Origin: an uncultured Bacilli bacterium
GTDB lineage: Bacteria > Bacillota_I > Bacilli_A > RF39 > UBA660
DNA length: 64,000 nt
Direction: 5' to 3'
NCBI GenBank assembly: GCA_934085565.1
Contig: CAKOHG010000005.1
Span: 1 to 64,000, forward strand
The position numbers and the translations under genes are program-made. Shown here in pieces: positions 24,624 through 33,557 of the stretch. Positions within the stretch are counted from its first letter, which is position 1. Each line of letters opens with the position of its first letter. The notes under the pieces were generated by a model. It searched no databases. It saw nothing but the letters and a program-made list of their open reading frames with translations, and was not told the DNA's origin.

Positions 24624-26600
24624 ATGGACTTAAAGGACGTAGATTTAATTAGTTTACAAAATATAAAATATTTAGAAAAATATAATATAACAACTTCAAA
24701 AGATTTATTAGAATTTTATCCTTATCGTTATCAAGTTTTAAATCCAAGTTCTTTAGAATCCGGAGAAGATATTTTAACAATCAATGCAAAGATAGTAAGC
24801 ATGCCTATCATAACTTATTTAAAAAGCAAACTTAATGTTTTAAGATTTAAAGTCGTAGCAAATAATCAGATAATTAATGTATCTATTTTTAATCGAGGCT
24901 TTTTAAAGAAAAATTTAACCATCGATAAAGAAATTATTCTTATTGGCAAATATAATAACAAATTAAATTCTTTTACAGCTAGTGAAATCAAAATGGGAAG
25001 TTTAAACAACACTCAAATTGTTCCTCTTTACCATAACGTGAATGGAATCAAAAATAATACTTTAGTGAAATATATAAAATATTTACTAGAAAATACAAGT
25101 ATTGTAGATGAGTTACCATCTTACTTAAAAGAGAAGTATCGCTTATGTTCTTTACAAGAAGCTTATCAATATATTCATTTTCCTAAAAATAAAGAAGAAT
25201 TAAAAGAAGCCCAAAGACGTCTTATTTTTGAGGAATTATTTGAGTTTATGTTTAAAATGATGTTTTTAAAAGAATTAAATCAAACGGGTAAGGGTGTTTC
25301 TAAAGAGTTTGATGAAAAAAAAGTGGATAAATTCTTAAAAAATTTACCATTTACTTTAACACAAGATCAACAATCTGCGATAATAGAAGGACTTAATGAT
25401 TTAAAAGATAAAAAAAGGATGAATCGTCTTTTACTAGGAGATGTTGGTTCTGGGAAAACTATCGTAGCCACAGTTTTACTATATGCTAATTTCCTTTCAG
25501 GCTATCAAGGCGTTTTTATGGCTCCCACAGAAATACTTGCTACCCAACATTTTTTTAATATGCATTCTTTATTTCAAGCTTGTAATGTTCAAGCAGATCT
25601 TTTAGTAGGAAGTATGTCGAAGAAAGAAAAAGATAATATTTTAAAAAGAGTTAAAAATAAAGAAATTGATATTTTAATTGGTACCCACGCGGTTTTAAAT
25701 GAAAACTTACATTTTGATAATTTAGGTCTTGTTGTAACCGATGAACAACATCGTTTTGGTGTTTGCCAAAGGGAAATTTTACAGAATAAAGGAGATTATC
25801 CTGATATGCTTTTCATGAGTGCCACTCCTATACCAAGAACGTATGCGCTTACTTTGTATGGAGATATGGATACCTCGGTAATTAAACAGAAACCTAATGG
25901 TCGTAAAGAAATCATTACTCGGGTAGTGTTAGAAAAAGATTTGAAAGAAGTTTTATTAAATACTTTAGAAGAAATTAAAAAAGGTCACCAAGTTTATGTG
26001 GTGGCACCAATGATTGATGAAAATGATGAAAATAATTTAAAGAATGTTTACCTTTTAAAAGAAAAATTTTCTTTGGCTTACCATGAGAAAGTACCTATGG
26101 GAATTTTACATGGTAAAATGAAAAAAGAAGAAAAAAATGAAGTGATGAATGCCTTTAAAAATAATCAAATTAAAATACTTATTTCTACAACGGTTGTTGA
26201 AGTAGGAGTAGATGTTTCTAATGCTACAGTGATGATTATTTTTAATGCAGAAAGATTTGGACTTGCTACTTTACATCAGTTAAGAGGCAGAGTAGGAAGA
26301 AGCGATTTACAATCTTATTGTTATTTAATATGTAATGAAAAAAAAGAAAGAATTATGGTCTTAGAAGAAAGTAATGATGGCTTCTACATCAGTGAAAAAG
26401 ACTTTGAATTTCGCGGCGAAGGAGACTTATTTGGCATAAAGCAAAGTGGGGATATGGCCTTTAAAATTGCTAATTTAAAAAAAGATTATCATATCTTACT
26501 AGTAGCCAAAAAAGAAGCAGAATATTTTATTCAAAACAAACTTTACAACCAAAGACAACATTATGAAGAAATTATTCATAAAATTGATTTTACTAATTGA
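24624..26600 (+). CDS. recG: ATP-dependent DNA helicase RecG
   Basis: Branch-migration helicase that remodels stalled forks and Holliday junctions. About 658 aa. An OB-fold wedge domain occupies the first 200 residues, then motif I LLGDVGSGKT, motif II as TDEQHRFG (DEQH), motif III FMSATPIPRT, and motif VI HQLRGRVGRS. ATG at 24624 is preferred to GTG at 24615 or 24621 from the AGGTGA spacing. A promoter-like TTGATA and TATACT lie just upstream. The UGA stop overlaps the -35 box of small RNA 2. Confidence 0.96.
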   Translation: MDLKDVDLISLQNIKYLEKYNITTSKDLLEFYPYRYQVLNPSSLESGEDILTINAKIVSMPIITYLKSKLNVLRFKVVANNQIINVSIFNRGFLKKNLTIDKEIILIGKYNNKLNSFTASEIKMGSLNNTQIVPLYHNVNGIKNNTLVKYIKYLLENTSIVDELPSYLKEKYRLCSLQEAYQYIHFPKNKEELKEAQRRLIFEELFEFMFKMMFLKELNQTGKGVSKEFDEKKVDKFLKNLPFTLTQDQQSAIIEGLNDLKDKKRMNRLLLGDVGSGKTIVATVLLYANFLSGYQGVFMAPTEILATQHFFNMHSLFQACNVQADLLVGSMSKKEKDNILKRVKNKEIDILIGTHAVLNENLHFDNLGLVVTDEQHRFGVCQREILQNKGDYPDMLFMSATPIPRTYALTLYGDMDTSVIKQKPNGRKEIITRVVLEKDLKEVLLNTLEEIKKGHQVYVVAPMIDENDENNLKNVYLLKEKFSLAYHEKVPMGILHGKMKKEEKNEVMNAFKNNQIKILISTTVVEVGVDVSNATVMIIFNAERFGLATLHQLRGRVGRSDLQSYCYLICNEKKERIMVLEESNDGFYISEKDFEFRGEGDLFGIKQSGDMAFKIANLKKDYHILLVAKKEAEYFIQNKLYNQRQHYEEIIHKIDFTN

Positions 26601-26625
26601 CGAAGTAAAAAGATTATAGTACACT
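26597..26625 (+). promoter_or_regulatory. promoter of candidate small RNA 2
   Basis: TTGACG, 17-base spacer, TACACT. The -35 box includes the recG stop codon. Confidence 0.65.
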
Positions 26626-26631
26626 TTATAT

Positions 26632-26726
26632 AGTGTAGTTCGAATAAACTACACCGGTATACATTCACGATCACTTCTGAGTGTATATCAACAAACCCCC
26701 TGTGAGAGCGTAAGCTCTCTTTTTTT
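26632..26726 (+). ncRNA. candidate small RNA 2 (downstream of recG)
   Basis: About 95 nt. Hairpin A: GTGTAGTT/AACTACAC with loop CGAATA. Hairpin B: TATACATTCA/TGAGTGTATA (one G-U). Then unpaired TCAACAAACCCCCTGT and a terminator GAGAGC-GTAA-GCTCTC with seven T. The order, length and C-rich linker match small RNA 1 although the stem sequences differ. No ORF with a ribosome site is present. Confidence 0.65.
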
Positions 26727-26730
26727 GATT

Positions 26731-26758
26731 AAAAAAAGCAAGGATTTAGCTCCTTACT
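26731..26758 (-). terminator. intrinsic terminator of Rpn-type copy 2
   Basis: On the minus strand AGTAAGGA, short loop, TCCTTGCT and a T-run, directly after the stop codon. Confidence 0.85.
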
Positions 26759-27637
26759 TTAGTTTGTTATTAATTCTTTTGAAGATATCTCTTTTATTTT
26801 TTCTATACTTAAACCTGTTATTTGAGAGACATAAGATATGTCTTTATTATCTTTCAATAAGTTTTCAGCTGTTAACTTTAATCCTTGTTCAATACCTTGT
26901 TCTAAGCCTTGCTCAATGCCTTGTTGTCTACCTATTTTAATACCCGTTTCTCTAGCTAAACGATTGGATTTGTTTAAAATACTTCTTTCTTCATTCATCA
27001 CTGCATCTGTTAAAAAATCTTTTACAACTTCATCCATTTTTCTGATAACCTCACTTTCTTTTATTAACTTTTTTCTTTCATCTTCTGTTTTAGCTTTTAG
27101 AAAATGTAAAATATTTAAAAACTCTTTATCACTTATGCCTTCATTATAATTAAGTTTATCTAGTAAATCAAGTCGTATATAGTAGATTTGAATGTCATCG
27201 GTTAAAGGATATCCTTGCTCTTCTAATCGATACCTTTGAATAATTTTGTCTTGTAATAAATTGGCTTCTACATGATCGACAAGATTAATTTGAATAAATG
27301 GATTCATAGTTTGATATTTATGTCCTTTTTTTAGTTGAGAAGAATAGCCTCTTAAAATATATAAATTTGATTTCTTAAGACTTTCTAAACTAAAAGAAGT
27401 ATAAGCTTCGACATTAATAAGTGTTTTCTCATCTTTAAGTAATACCGTTAAATCTGTTCGACTGTTTTTAGTATCATACATAATTTTAGAAACAGGTCGT
27501 TCAAAGGTGATTTCTGATAACTTTCCTTGTAATGAAAAAGGCTCTTTTTGTAAAACATTTTCTAAAATGATTTCGAGTGGTCTTGTATATTTTTCACTCC
27601 CTAAAATATACTTGCACCACATATCTTCTAATAGCAT
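26759..27637 (-). CDS. Rpn/COG5464-type PD-(D/E)XK family protein, copy 2
   Basis: 292 aa, clearly paralogous to the gene at 4755-5600 (shared YTRPLEII, SNLYILRGYSSQLKKG, and YPLTDDIQIYYIRLDLLDK). Candidate catalytic acids are Asp in NSRTDLTVL and Glu in INVEAY. The C-terminus holds GIEQGLEQGIEQGLKL, a four-residue repeat ladder typical of this family and prone to length change. The start is the ATG at 27637 behind GGAGGTGA; an upstream TTG at 27652 is weaker. It carries the shared upstream element. DNA cleavage is inferred from the family. Confidence 0.8.
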   Translation of the reverse strand: MLLEDMWCKYILGSEKYTRPLEIILENVLQKEPFSLQGKLSEITFERPVSKIMYDTKNSRTDLTVLLKDEKTLINVEAYTSFSLESLKKSNLYILRGYSSQLKKGHKYQTMNPFIQINLVDHVEANLLQDKIIQRYRLEEQGYPLTDDIQIYYIRLDLLDKLNYNEGISDKEFLNILHFLKAKTEDERKKLIKESEVIRKMDEVVKDFLTDAVMNEERSILNKSNRLARETGIKIGRQQGIEQGLEQGIEQGLKLTAENLLKDNKDISYVSQITGLSIEKIKEISSKELITN

Positions 27638-27670
27638 AGTTGTCACCTCCAATCTAAGAAAGTAATTTTA

Positions 27671-27715
27671 CTTTCTACTTATATATACAAAAAAAATCTT
27701 CGATTTCCTTTTTTT
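27671..27715 (-). promoter_or_regulatory. shared 45-bp upstream element, copy 2
   Basis: Minus-strand order: A7, GGAAATC, loop GAA, GATTTTT, TTTG, TATATATAAGTAGAAAG. It is followed by a second hairpin AGAAAGTAA/TTACTTTCT in the leader before the ribosome site. Confidence 0.75.
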
Positions 27716-27876
27716 ATCTGATTAAATGTCGAATTTTTTTCTAAAAGTTCAATAAATTTACGTTTGCTTTACATTTTTTGATCAAATAAAAAATAATAAT
27801 GACCTAACAATTTCCAAAAAAGAACTGTTCATTTAAAAAAGGTTATGTTATAATTTCTGTAGGATGGTAGAGAGAT

Positions 27877-29418
27877 ATGAAGAATGTGAAAAATAGTTTA
27901 AGTTTTCAAAATATATTTAAAAGAGAGACTAAATTAGCAAGTTATATTATTGTATGTATGACAATTGTGGTTATTAGTTTATCTTATGCAATGTTTTTTA
28001 AAGTAGAGGGAAATTCTAATAATCAAGAAGTAGTAGCAGGAGAGTTTAAATTTACTTATAGTAACGGAACTACCATAACCAATGCCAATAATGCCACATG
28101 CTTTTTACCATATACAGCCGATGAAGCAAGTTTAGTTGTCACAGAATGTTCTTATCAATTAAATGTTCAAAATACAAGTGTTTTAAAAGCAAATTATACT
28201 CTTAGTTTAGTAGCGCAAGATGGTAATGCTCTAGAAGCTTCTAAGTTAAAAGTTATCTTAAAAAAACAAGATGGAACAACTATGAATGTCGTAAGTGGAT
28301 ATCCTAAAACAGTCAGTGATTTAACAAATGGTGTTTTAGTAACCGAATCATTAGATCCAAATGAAACGGTTGTTTATTCTGTTCAATTATATTTTGATGA
28401 TGCTACCTTTGTAGATGGTGACACATCAAAAGCAATCAATTATAAAATAGTAGGGTCTGGCCTAGTAGATGAAGATAATCAAGATATTAATACGGAAATT
28501 CCTACAGTAATTGAAACTGTTAACGATTTAGCCAGTGAAGCAGACAAATCATCAGCAGATGTTTATACGGTACCAGATAAAACAAGTGATAGCTGTACCT
28601 ATACTTTAGCGTATGATGGAACGAGTGATAACAATTTAAGATATGTTGGAGCCAATCCATGTAATTATGTTACATTTAACGGGGAATCAGCTGGATGGAG
28701 AATCATAGGTGTGTTAAATACCACGGAAGGACAAAGGGTAAAATTAATTCGTGCGTCTTCTATAGGAGATTTATCTTGGGATTATACTTCAACAGGAAGT
28801 TATACAAATAACTGGGCAACAAGTAGTTTACAAACATTGTTAAATAGCGGCGCCTATTATAATAGAACAACAGGACAATATTATAATAATAGTACTACGG
28901 CTTCCACACTAGATTTTACAAGTACCGGTTTAACAGATGAAGCCAAAAATAAAATTGACACTATAACATGGAAGTTGGGAGGTGCTGTACTTAGTAGCTC
29001 TTTCAATGCGATAAGTAGTAATTTGTATACATATGAAAGGGGAACAAGTGTATATAGCAATAATCCAACAGAATGGCAGGGTAAAGTTGGCTTAATATAT
29101 CCAAGTGATTATGGTTATGCTACAGGTGGTGGCAGTTTCGTTAAAAGAGCAAACTGTTTAAGCAGAGTATTAGATATTTGGAATGAATCAAATGAATGTG
29201 TTGCAAATGATTGGTTATACGATGCAAGTATTGAGCAATATATGTTATCTACAGATTCATCTAGAGTTGACTATGTGTTCTTTGTTGATAAAAATGGTGG
29301 TCTTGACAATTATTATGTATATAATCAACATTCAGTACGACCATCTGTTTATTTGATATCTTCCACGACAATTATTAGTGGAGAAGGTACTCCAGAAAAT
29401 CCATATGTTATAGAATAA
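27877..29418 (+). CDS. membrane-anchored surface protein, third family member
   Basis: 513 aa. One membrane segment (about residues 22-42) ends in SLSYAMFFKVEG and is followed by AGEFKFTYSNG, resembling TasA/camelysin-type N-termini. A beta-rich domain runs to about residue 200. The C-terminal half shares landmarks with the two paralogs at 5737 and 7485: FNGESAGWRIIGV, GLIYPSDYGYA, HSVRPSVYL and the closing GEGTPENPYVIE. It is probably an exported, surface-tethered recognition protein; no ligand can be named. A TATAAT box lies at about 27848. Unlike the others it has no small regulator beside it. Confidence 0.68.
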   Translation: MKNVKNSLSFQNIFKRETKLASYIIVCMTIVVISLSYAMFFKVEGNSNNQEVVAGEFKFTYSNGTTITNANNATCFLPYTADEASLVVTECSYQLNVQNTSVLKANYTLSLVAQDGNALEASKLKVILKKQDGTTMNVVSGYPKTVSDLTNGVLVTESLDPNETVVYSVQLYFDDATFVDGDTSKAINYKIVGSGLVDEDNQDINTEIPTVIETVNDLASEADKSSADVYTVPDKTSDSCTYTLAYDGTSDNNLRYVGANPCNYVTFNGESAGWRIIGVLNTTEGQRVKLIRASSIGDLSWDYTSTGSYTNNWATSSLQTLLNSGAYYNRTTGQYYNNSTTASTLDFTSTGLTDEAKNKIDTITWKLGGAVLSSSFNAISSNLYTYERGTSVYSNNPTEWQGKVGLIYPSDYGYATGGGSFVKRANCLSRVLDIWNESNECVANDWLYDASIEQYMLSTDSSRVDYVFFVDKNGGLDNYYVYNQHSVRPSVYLISSTTIISGEGTPENPYVIE

Positions 29419-29428
29419 AAAAGATATT

Positions 29429-29474
29429 AAACATGGTATGTAAATTTTAAAAAAATTTAGGCCATGTTTTTTTC
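29429..29474 (+). terminator. intrinsic terminator of the third surface-protein gene
   Basis: AAACATGG pairs with CCATGTTT, with a TAAATTTT/AAATTTA inner pairing, then T's. Confidence 0.8.
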
Positions 29475-29528
29475 TTGCCTTCGTAACAAGGGTAATTTAT
29501 AATAAAAGTTATTCTTAGGAGGTATCTC

Positions 29529-31253
29529 GTGGAACTTTTTGATAGATTATTAGAATTAAATAAAATGATATATACTTTAAATAAAGCTTACATAAAAAAT
29601 AAAAGTGCGGTGTGCAAAGAATTATTGCAAGAGCAAAAAGAAAAAGAAGAAAGTATTTTGAATAAGCTTAGTTATGATGATTTGGTAGATTTAGAAATTT
29701 ATTATCGTAAAACATATGATCTTCATTTTGATAATTTCTTTCTTTTAGAGTTAGTAAATCATCCTTATATTGAAGCACCTATTTTTAGTCTTTATTTGAA
29801 ATTATATGAAAGACTTTCGTTTTATTTACAGCAAAGTTTCAGTGATTTTTCTCCACAGGAAATGAGTCTATTTTTAAATACTCCGTATTATCGCAGGCAT
29901 GTGAAACGATATCGAGAAAAATTGTATTATAATCAAAAAATTTTTCAAAATTATCTTCATGAAAAAAACACACTAAACATTGATGATGTCTATTTGCTAA
30001 ATTCACTAAGTATTGAAAAAACAAAAGAATTAGACTATATTCCAAAACATATTAAAAGTGATATATATAATTATGTTTATAAGACTTTTTTTATGATTTT
30101 AACAGAAGATTTTCCTATATTAGAAAATGAAAGATTAAAAATAATAAAAGCTATTATCAAAATTATTCCTAGTGAAGAAAGAAAATCTTTTTTTGAAAAA
30201 ATATTTCGTTCTTTAAAAGATGATTTAAATGAACATGAAAAGAGTAAATTAAATGATTTAATTGATGAAATTTTAAAAGAAAATAAAAATAGCAAAAAGG
30301 AAGATATATTTTGTGAAGAATATTTCGAAGATACTTATTCTTATGATGTTAGTTTTGATACGGCAATAAATTATGAACTAAAATTTGAAGATTTAATGAG
30401 GCTAGAAAAAAAGATACTTTTGTTATATAAGAAAATTATAAATAGTGAAAGTAAAGAAGAACGAGAAAAATTATTTGCAAAACTTTCTATACATATTGAT
30501 GAAGAACATTCTATGCTAAGTGATGTTCAAAACTTTACTGATTTTTTGACTTATATAGAAAAAGCTTATTTGAGAAGAATTGATTTTATGCCTGGTTATT
30601 TATTTTCAAATGAGAGATATCGAGATTGGTATTTATGTTATGAACGTCTTTTTAATTATGATTTTTATAAATATCTAAATAAAAAAAGTGATAAAATAGT
30701 CGATGATGAGTATGAATCAAATATTATGCTCATAAATGAAACACAAGAAAGTCGGTTAGAATCTTTGGAGAAAATTCAGCAAATGCTTGTTGATTTCATG
30801 TTTGGCAAAATTTCTAAAAAAGATTTAAGAAAAGAAATTATAAAGGCAGATAATAAATATGCTGATGATGAAAATGAAAAAATTTATGTATTTTTTGAGA
30901 ATTTAAAATATAAATTTTTTAATGTTCTTTATCAAAGTGAATATCAAAATAAAGCTTTATTGTATGCTTTTGCAGATAACGAAGTTATGGAAAAATTAAT
31001 TTTTTCAAATTTTGAAGAAGCTTCGCCATTTCCAGAAAACGAAAAATTTTATTTAAATATGGAAGAAAAAAAGATTTATTTAAATGAAGTGAAAGATTAT
31101 ATTTCAGAACTGGAAGAAAGTTATCCAGTATGGGTAAATTTTACAGGTATTTACTTAGATTGTTGTTACGATTATTTAGGTCTTAAAAATCCCACTTTGA
31201 AAAGAAAATATGGTACAATTAAAAAGCATAAGAAAGAGGATAAAGATGAATAA
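29529..31253 (+). CDS. unrecognised 574-aa helical protein
   Basis: I do not recognise this family. It is highly charged, leucine/lysine/glutamate-rich, with no membrane segment or signal peptide, and reads as mostly helical. By eye the region from about residue 285 (LKFEDLMRLEKKILLLYKK ... YLCYERLFNYDFYKYL) resembles the N-terminus (MELFDRLLELNKMIYTLNK ... YLKLYERLSFYL), suggesting an internal duplication. Start is GTG after AGGAGGT. It overlaps tex by 8 bases, so the two may be co-transcribed. Base composition is like its neighbours. Confidence 0.6.
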   Translation: MELFDRLLELNKMIYTLNKAYIKNKSAVCKELLQEQKEKEESILNKLSYDDLVDLEIYYRKTYDLHFDNFFLLELVNHPYIEAPIFSLYLKLYERLSFYLQQSFSDFSPQEMSLFLNTPYYRRHVKRYREKLYYNQKIFQNYLHEKNTLNIDDVYLLNSLSIEKTKELDYIPKHIKSDIYNYVYKTFFMILTEDFPILENERLKIIKAIIKIIPSEERKSFFEKIFRSLKDDLNEHEKSKLNDLIDEILKENKNSKKEDIFCEEYFEDTYSYDVSFDTAINYELKFEDLMRLEKKILLLYKKIINSESKEEREKLFAKLSIHIDEEHSMLSDVQNFTDFLTYIEKAYLRRIDFMPGYLFSNERYRDWYLCYERLFNYDFYKYLNKKSDKIVDDEYESNIMLINETQESRLESLEKIQQMLVDFMFGKISKKDLRKEIIKADNKYADDENEKIYVFFENLKYKFFNVLYQSEYQNKALLYAFADNEVMEKLIFSNFEEASPFPENEKFYLNMEEKKIYLNEVKDYISELEESYPVWVNFTGIYLDCCYDYLGLKNPTLKRKYGTIKKHKKEDKDE

Positions 31254-33366
31254 TATAAGCATTTTAGCAAAAAATATGAATATTAAAGAAAGTCAAATTG
31301 AAGCTGTTTTAAAATTGTTAGAAGAAGGCGCAACGATTCCTTTTATTGCGCGTTATAGAAAAGAAGCAACCGGTTCTTTAGACGAAGAGCAAATAAGACA
31401 AATTGAAAAAGAATATACTTATTTACAAAATCTATTAAAAAGAAAAGAAGATGTGATAAGACTTATTACAGAAAAAGATCTTATGACAGAAGATTTACAA
31501 AGACAAATAATGGCTTGTGAAAAACTTACCGATGTCGAAGATTTGTATCGTCCTTTTAAAGAAAAGAAAAAAACAAAGGCTAGTGAAGCCATTAAAATGG
31601 GGCTTGAACCATTAGCTAAAAAGATAATGGCTTTTCCAACGAAGGGTAATCTAAATGATTTAGCTAAAGAATTTCCTTACGATTTAGAAGTTTCTTTAAC
31701 AGGGGCTAAATATATCATTAGTGAGTGGATAAGTGACAATGCTTACTATCGTAAACTTATTAAAAATGAAATATTTTATCATGGTAGTATGGAAAGTAAG
31801 TTAAAGAAAAACGCTAAAGATGAACGTCTTGTTTATAAGATGTATTATGATTTTTCTGAACCCATTCGTTATGCTAAGCATTATCGTGTTTTAGCTATGA
31901 ATCGTGGAGAAAAAGAAGGAGTATTATCTGTTAGCTTATCTTTTGATAAGGATAAAATAACAACTTTATTAGAAGAAAAAATTATTAAAAATAAAGATTC
32001 TTTTGTGGCAGATGAAGTAAAAGAGGCTTTAAGTGACTCTTTAAAAAGATTAATATATCCAAGTGTAGAAAGAGAAATAAGGGCAGAGTTAACCGAAAAA
32101 GCTGAAAGTAAAGCCATTTTAACTTTCCAAGATAACTTAGAACATTTATTAATGACTAAACCAATAAAAGAAAAAACAGTATTAGGTTTTGACCCGGCTT
32201 TTAGAACAGGTTGTAAATTAGCGGTTTTAAATCCTTATGGTAACGTTTTAGAAATTGCCACGATTTATCCTCATGAACCTAAAAATGAGAAAGAAAAAAG
32301 TGCTCAAATATTAAAAAATTTAATAGATAAATATAAAGTTCAAATTATAGCTATTGGTAATGGGACAGCTTCAAGAGAAAGCGAAGCCTTTGTAGCGAGT
32401 ACGATTAAAGGCACACCTGTTTTATATAACTTAGTCAGTGAAGCTGGTGCTAGTGTTTATTCAGCAAGTCCTTTAGCCATTAGTGAGTTTCCGGATTTAA
32501 CTGTTGAAAAAAGAAGTGCCATCTCTATTGGTAGAAGAATTCAAGATCCACTTTCTGAGCTTGTTAAAATAGACCCTAAAAGCATCGGAGTTGGCGAATA
32601 TCAACATGATGTTAACCAAAAAGAACTTAACGAAGCTTTATCTTTCACCGTTGGTAAAATTGTAAATGAAATCGGTGTTAACTTAAATACTGCCAGTGCT
32701 AGTATCTTAAAATATATATCTGGTTTAAGTAAAAAGACAATCGATAGCATTTTGAAATTTAGAGAAACAAAACCATTTACTTCTCGGGAAGAGATTAAAT
32801 CTTTAAGTGGTTTTAGTGACAAAGTATATGAGCAATCTATTGGTTTTTTACGAATCATAGATGGTAAAAATCCTTTAGATAAAACAAGAATCCATCCTGA
32901 AAGTTATGATTTAGCTTATAAACTTTTAGATTATCTTCATTTAAATATAAATGATTTAGGTAAAAAAGAATTTAAAGAAACTTTACAAAATGTTGATGTA
33001 AAAAAATTAGTAGAAGAGTTAGAGTGTGATAAATATACCTTAGAAGATATTATTGAAGAACTTCAAAATCCTGGGCAAGATTATCGTGACAAATTAGATG
33101 ATATTGTTTTAAAAAGTGATGTTTTAACTATCAAAGATTTAAAAGTAGGTATGGAATTAAAAGGAACCGTTCGCAATGTGACAAGTTTTGGAGCTTTTGT
33201 TGACATAGGTTTACATGATGATGGCCTTATTCACATTTCTAAAATGAGTAAATCATTTGTCAAAAATCCGAGTGATATTTTAAGTGTTGGTGATATTGTC
33301 ACGGTATATGTTTGTGATATTGATTTAGAAAAAGAAAAAGTTCAACTTTCTTTATTTAAAGATTAA
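31246..33366 (+). CDS. tex: Tex-family S1 RNA-binding protein
   Basis: Cytoplasmic transcription accessory protein that binds nucleic acid. About 706 aa. N-terminal Tex HTH region (AVLKLLEEGATIPFIARYRKE written in parts: GATIPFIARYRKEATGSLDE), YqgF/RuvC-like domain (VLGFDPAFRTGCKLAVL) at about 315-450, helix-hairpin-helix region (LNTASASILKYISGLS), and a C-terminal S1 domain (GTVRNVTSFGAFVDIGLHDDG). ATG at 31246 follows AGAGGA; an earlier in-frame start at 31210 lies inside the previous gene. Confidence 0.95.
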   Translation: MNNISILAKNMNIKESQIEAVLKLLEEGATIPFIARYRKEATGSLDEEQIRQIEKEYTYLQNLLKRKEDVIRLITEKDLMTEDLQRQIMACEKLTDVEDLYRPFKEKKKTKASEAIKMGLEPLAKKIMAFPTKGNLNDLAKEFPYDLEVSLTGAKYIISEWISDNAYYRKLIKNEIFYHGSMESKLKKNAKDERLVYKMYYDFSEPIRYAKHYRVLAMNRGEKEGVLSVSLSFDKDKITTLLEEKIIKNKDSFVADEVKEALSDSLKRLIYPSVEREIRAELTEKAESKAILTFQDNLEHLLMTKPIKEKTVLGFDPAFRTGCKLAVLNPYGNVLEIATIYPHEPKNEKEKSAQILKNLIDKYKVQIIAIGNGTASRESEAFVASTIKGTPVLYNLVSEAGASVYSASPLAISEFPDLTVEKRSAISIGRRIQDPLSELVKIDPKSIGVGEYQHDVNQKELNEALSFTVGKIVNEIGVNLNTASASILKYISGLSKKTIDSILKFRETKPFTSREEIKSLSGFSDKVYEQSIGFLRIIDGKNPLDKTRIHPESYDLAYKLLDYLHLNINDLGKKEFKETLQNVDVKKLVEELECDKYTLEDIIEELQNPGQDYRDKLDDIVLKSDVLTIKDLKVGMELKGTVRNVTSFGAFVDIGLHDDGLIHISKMSKSFVKNPSDILSVGDIVTVYVCDIDLEKEKVQLSLFKD

Positions 33367-33372
33367 AAGTGT

Positions 33373-33404
33373 AAAATACTAGAAATTATCATCTAGTATT
33401 TTTT
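33373..33404 (+). terminator. intrinsic terminator after tex
   Basis: AAATACTAGA pairs with TCTAGTATTT around an 8-base loop and ends in T's. Confidence 0.85.
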
Positions 33405-33420
33405 ATCTTGTATATTGCCA

Positions 33421-33468
33421 AACATACAAGATAACATACAAGATAACATACAGAAAAACATACAAGAT
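33421..33468 (+). repeat. four tandem 12-bp repeats upstream of asnB
   Basis: Unit AACATACAAGAT at 33421, 33433 and 33457; the third unit (33445) ends CAGAAA instead. An inverted copy, ATCTTGTATATT, lies at 33404-33415, so the first unit could also form a stem. There are no spacers. It could be a multi-site operator for asnB or simply expanded sequence. Confidence 0.75.
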
Positions 33469-33557
33469 GAGCGGAGAAAATAATAATATATACTTCTTTT
33501 CTTTTAAAATGGTTTAAATCGGGTTATAATAATGAGAAGAAAGTGATGTGAATAGTT

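Noticed and set aside
33421..33468. CRISPR array
   Set aside because: Units are 12 bp, directly adjacent, with no spacers and no cas genes.
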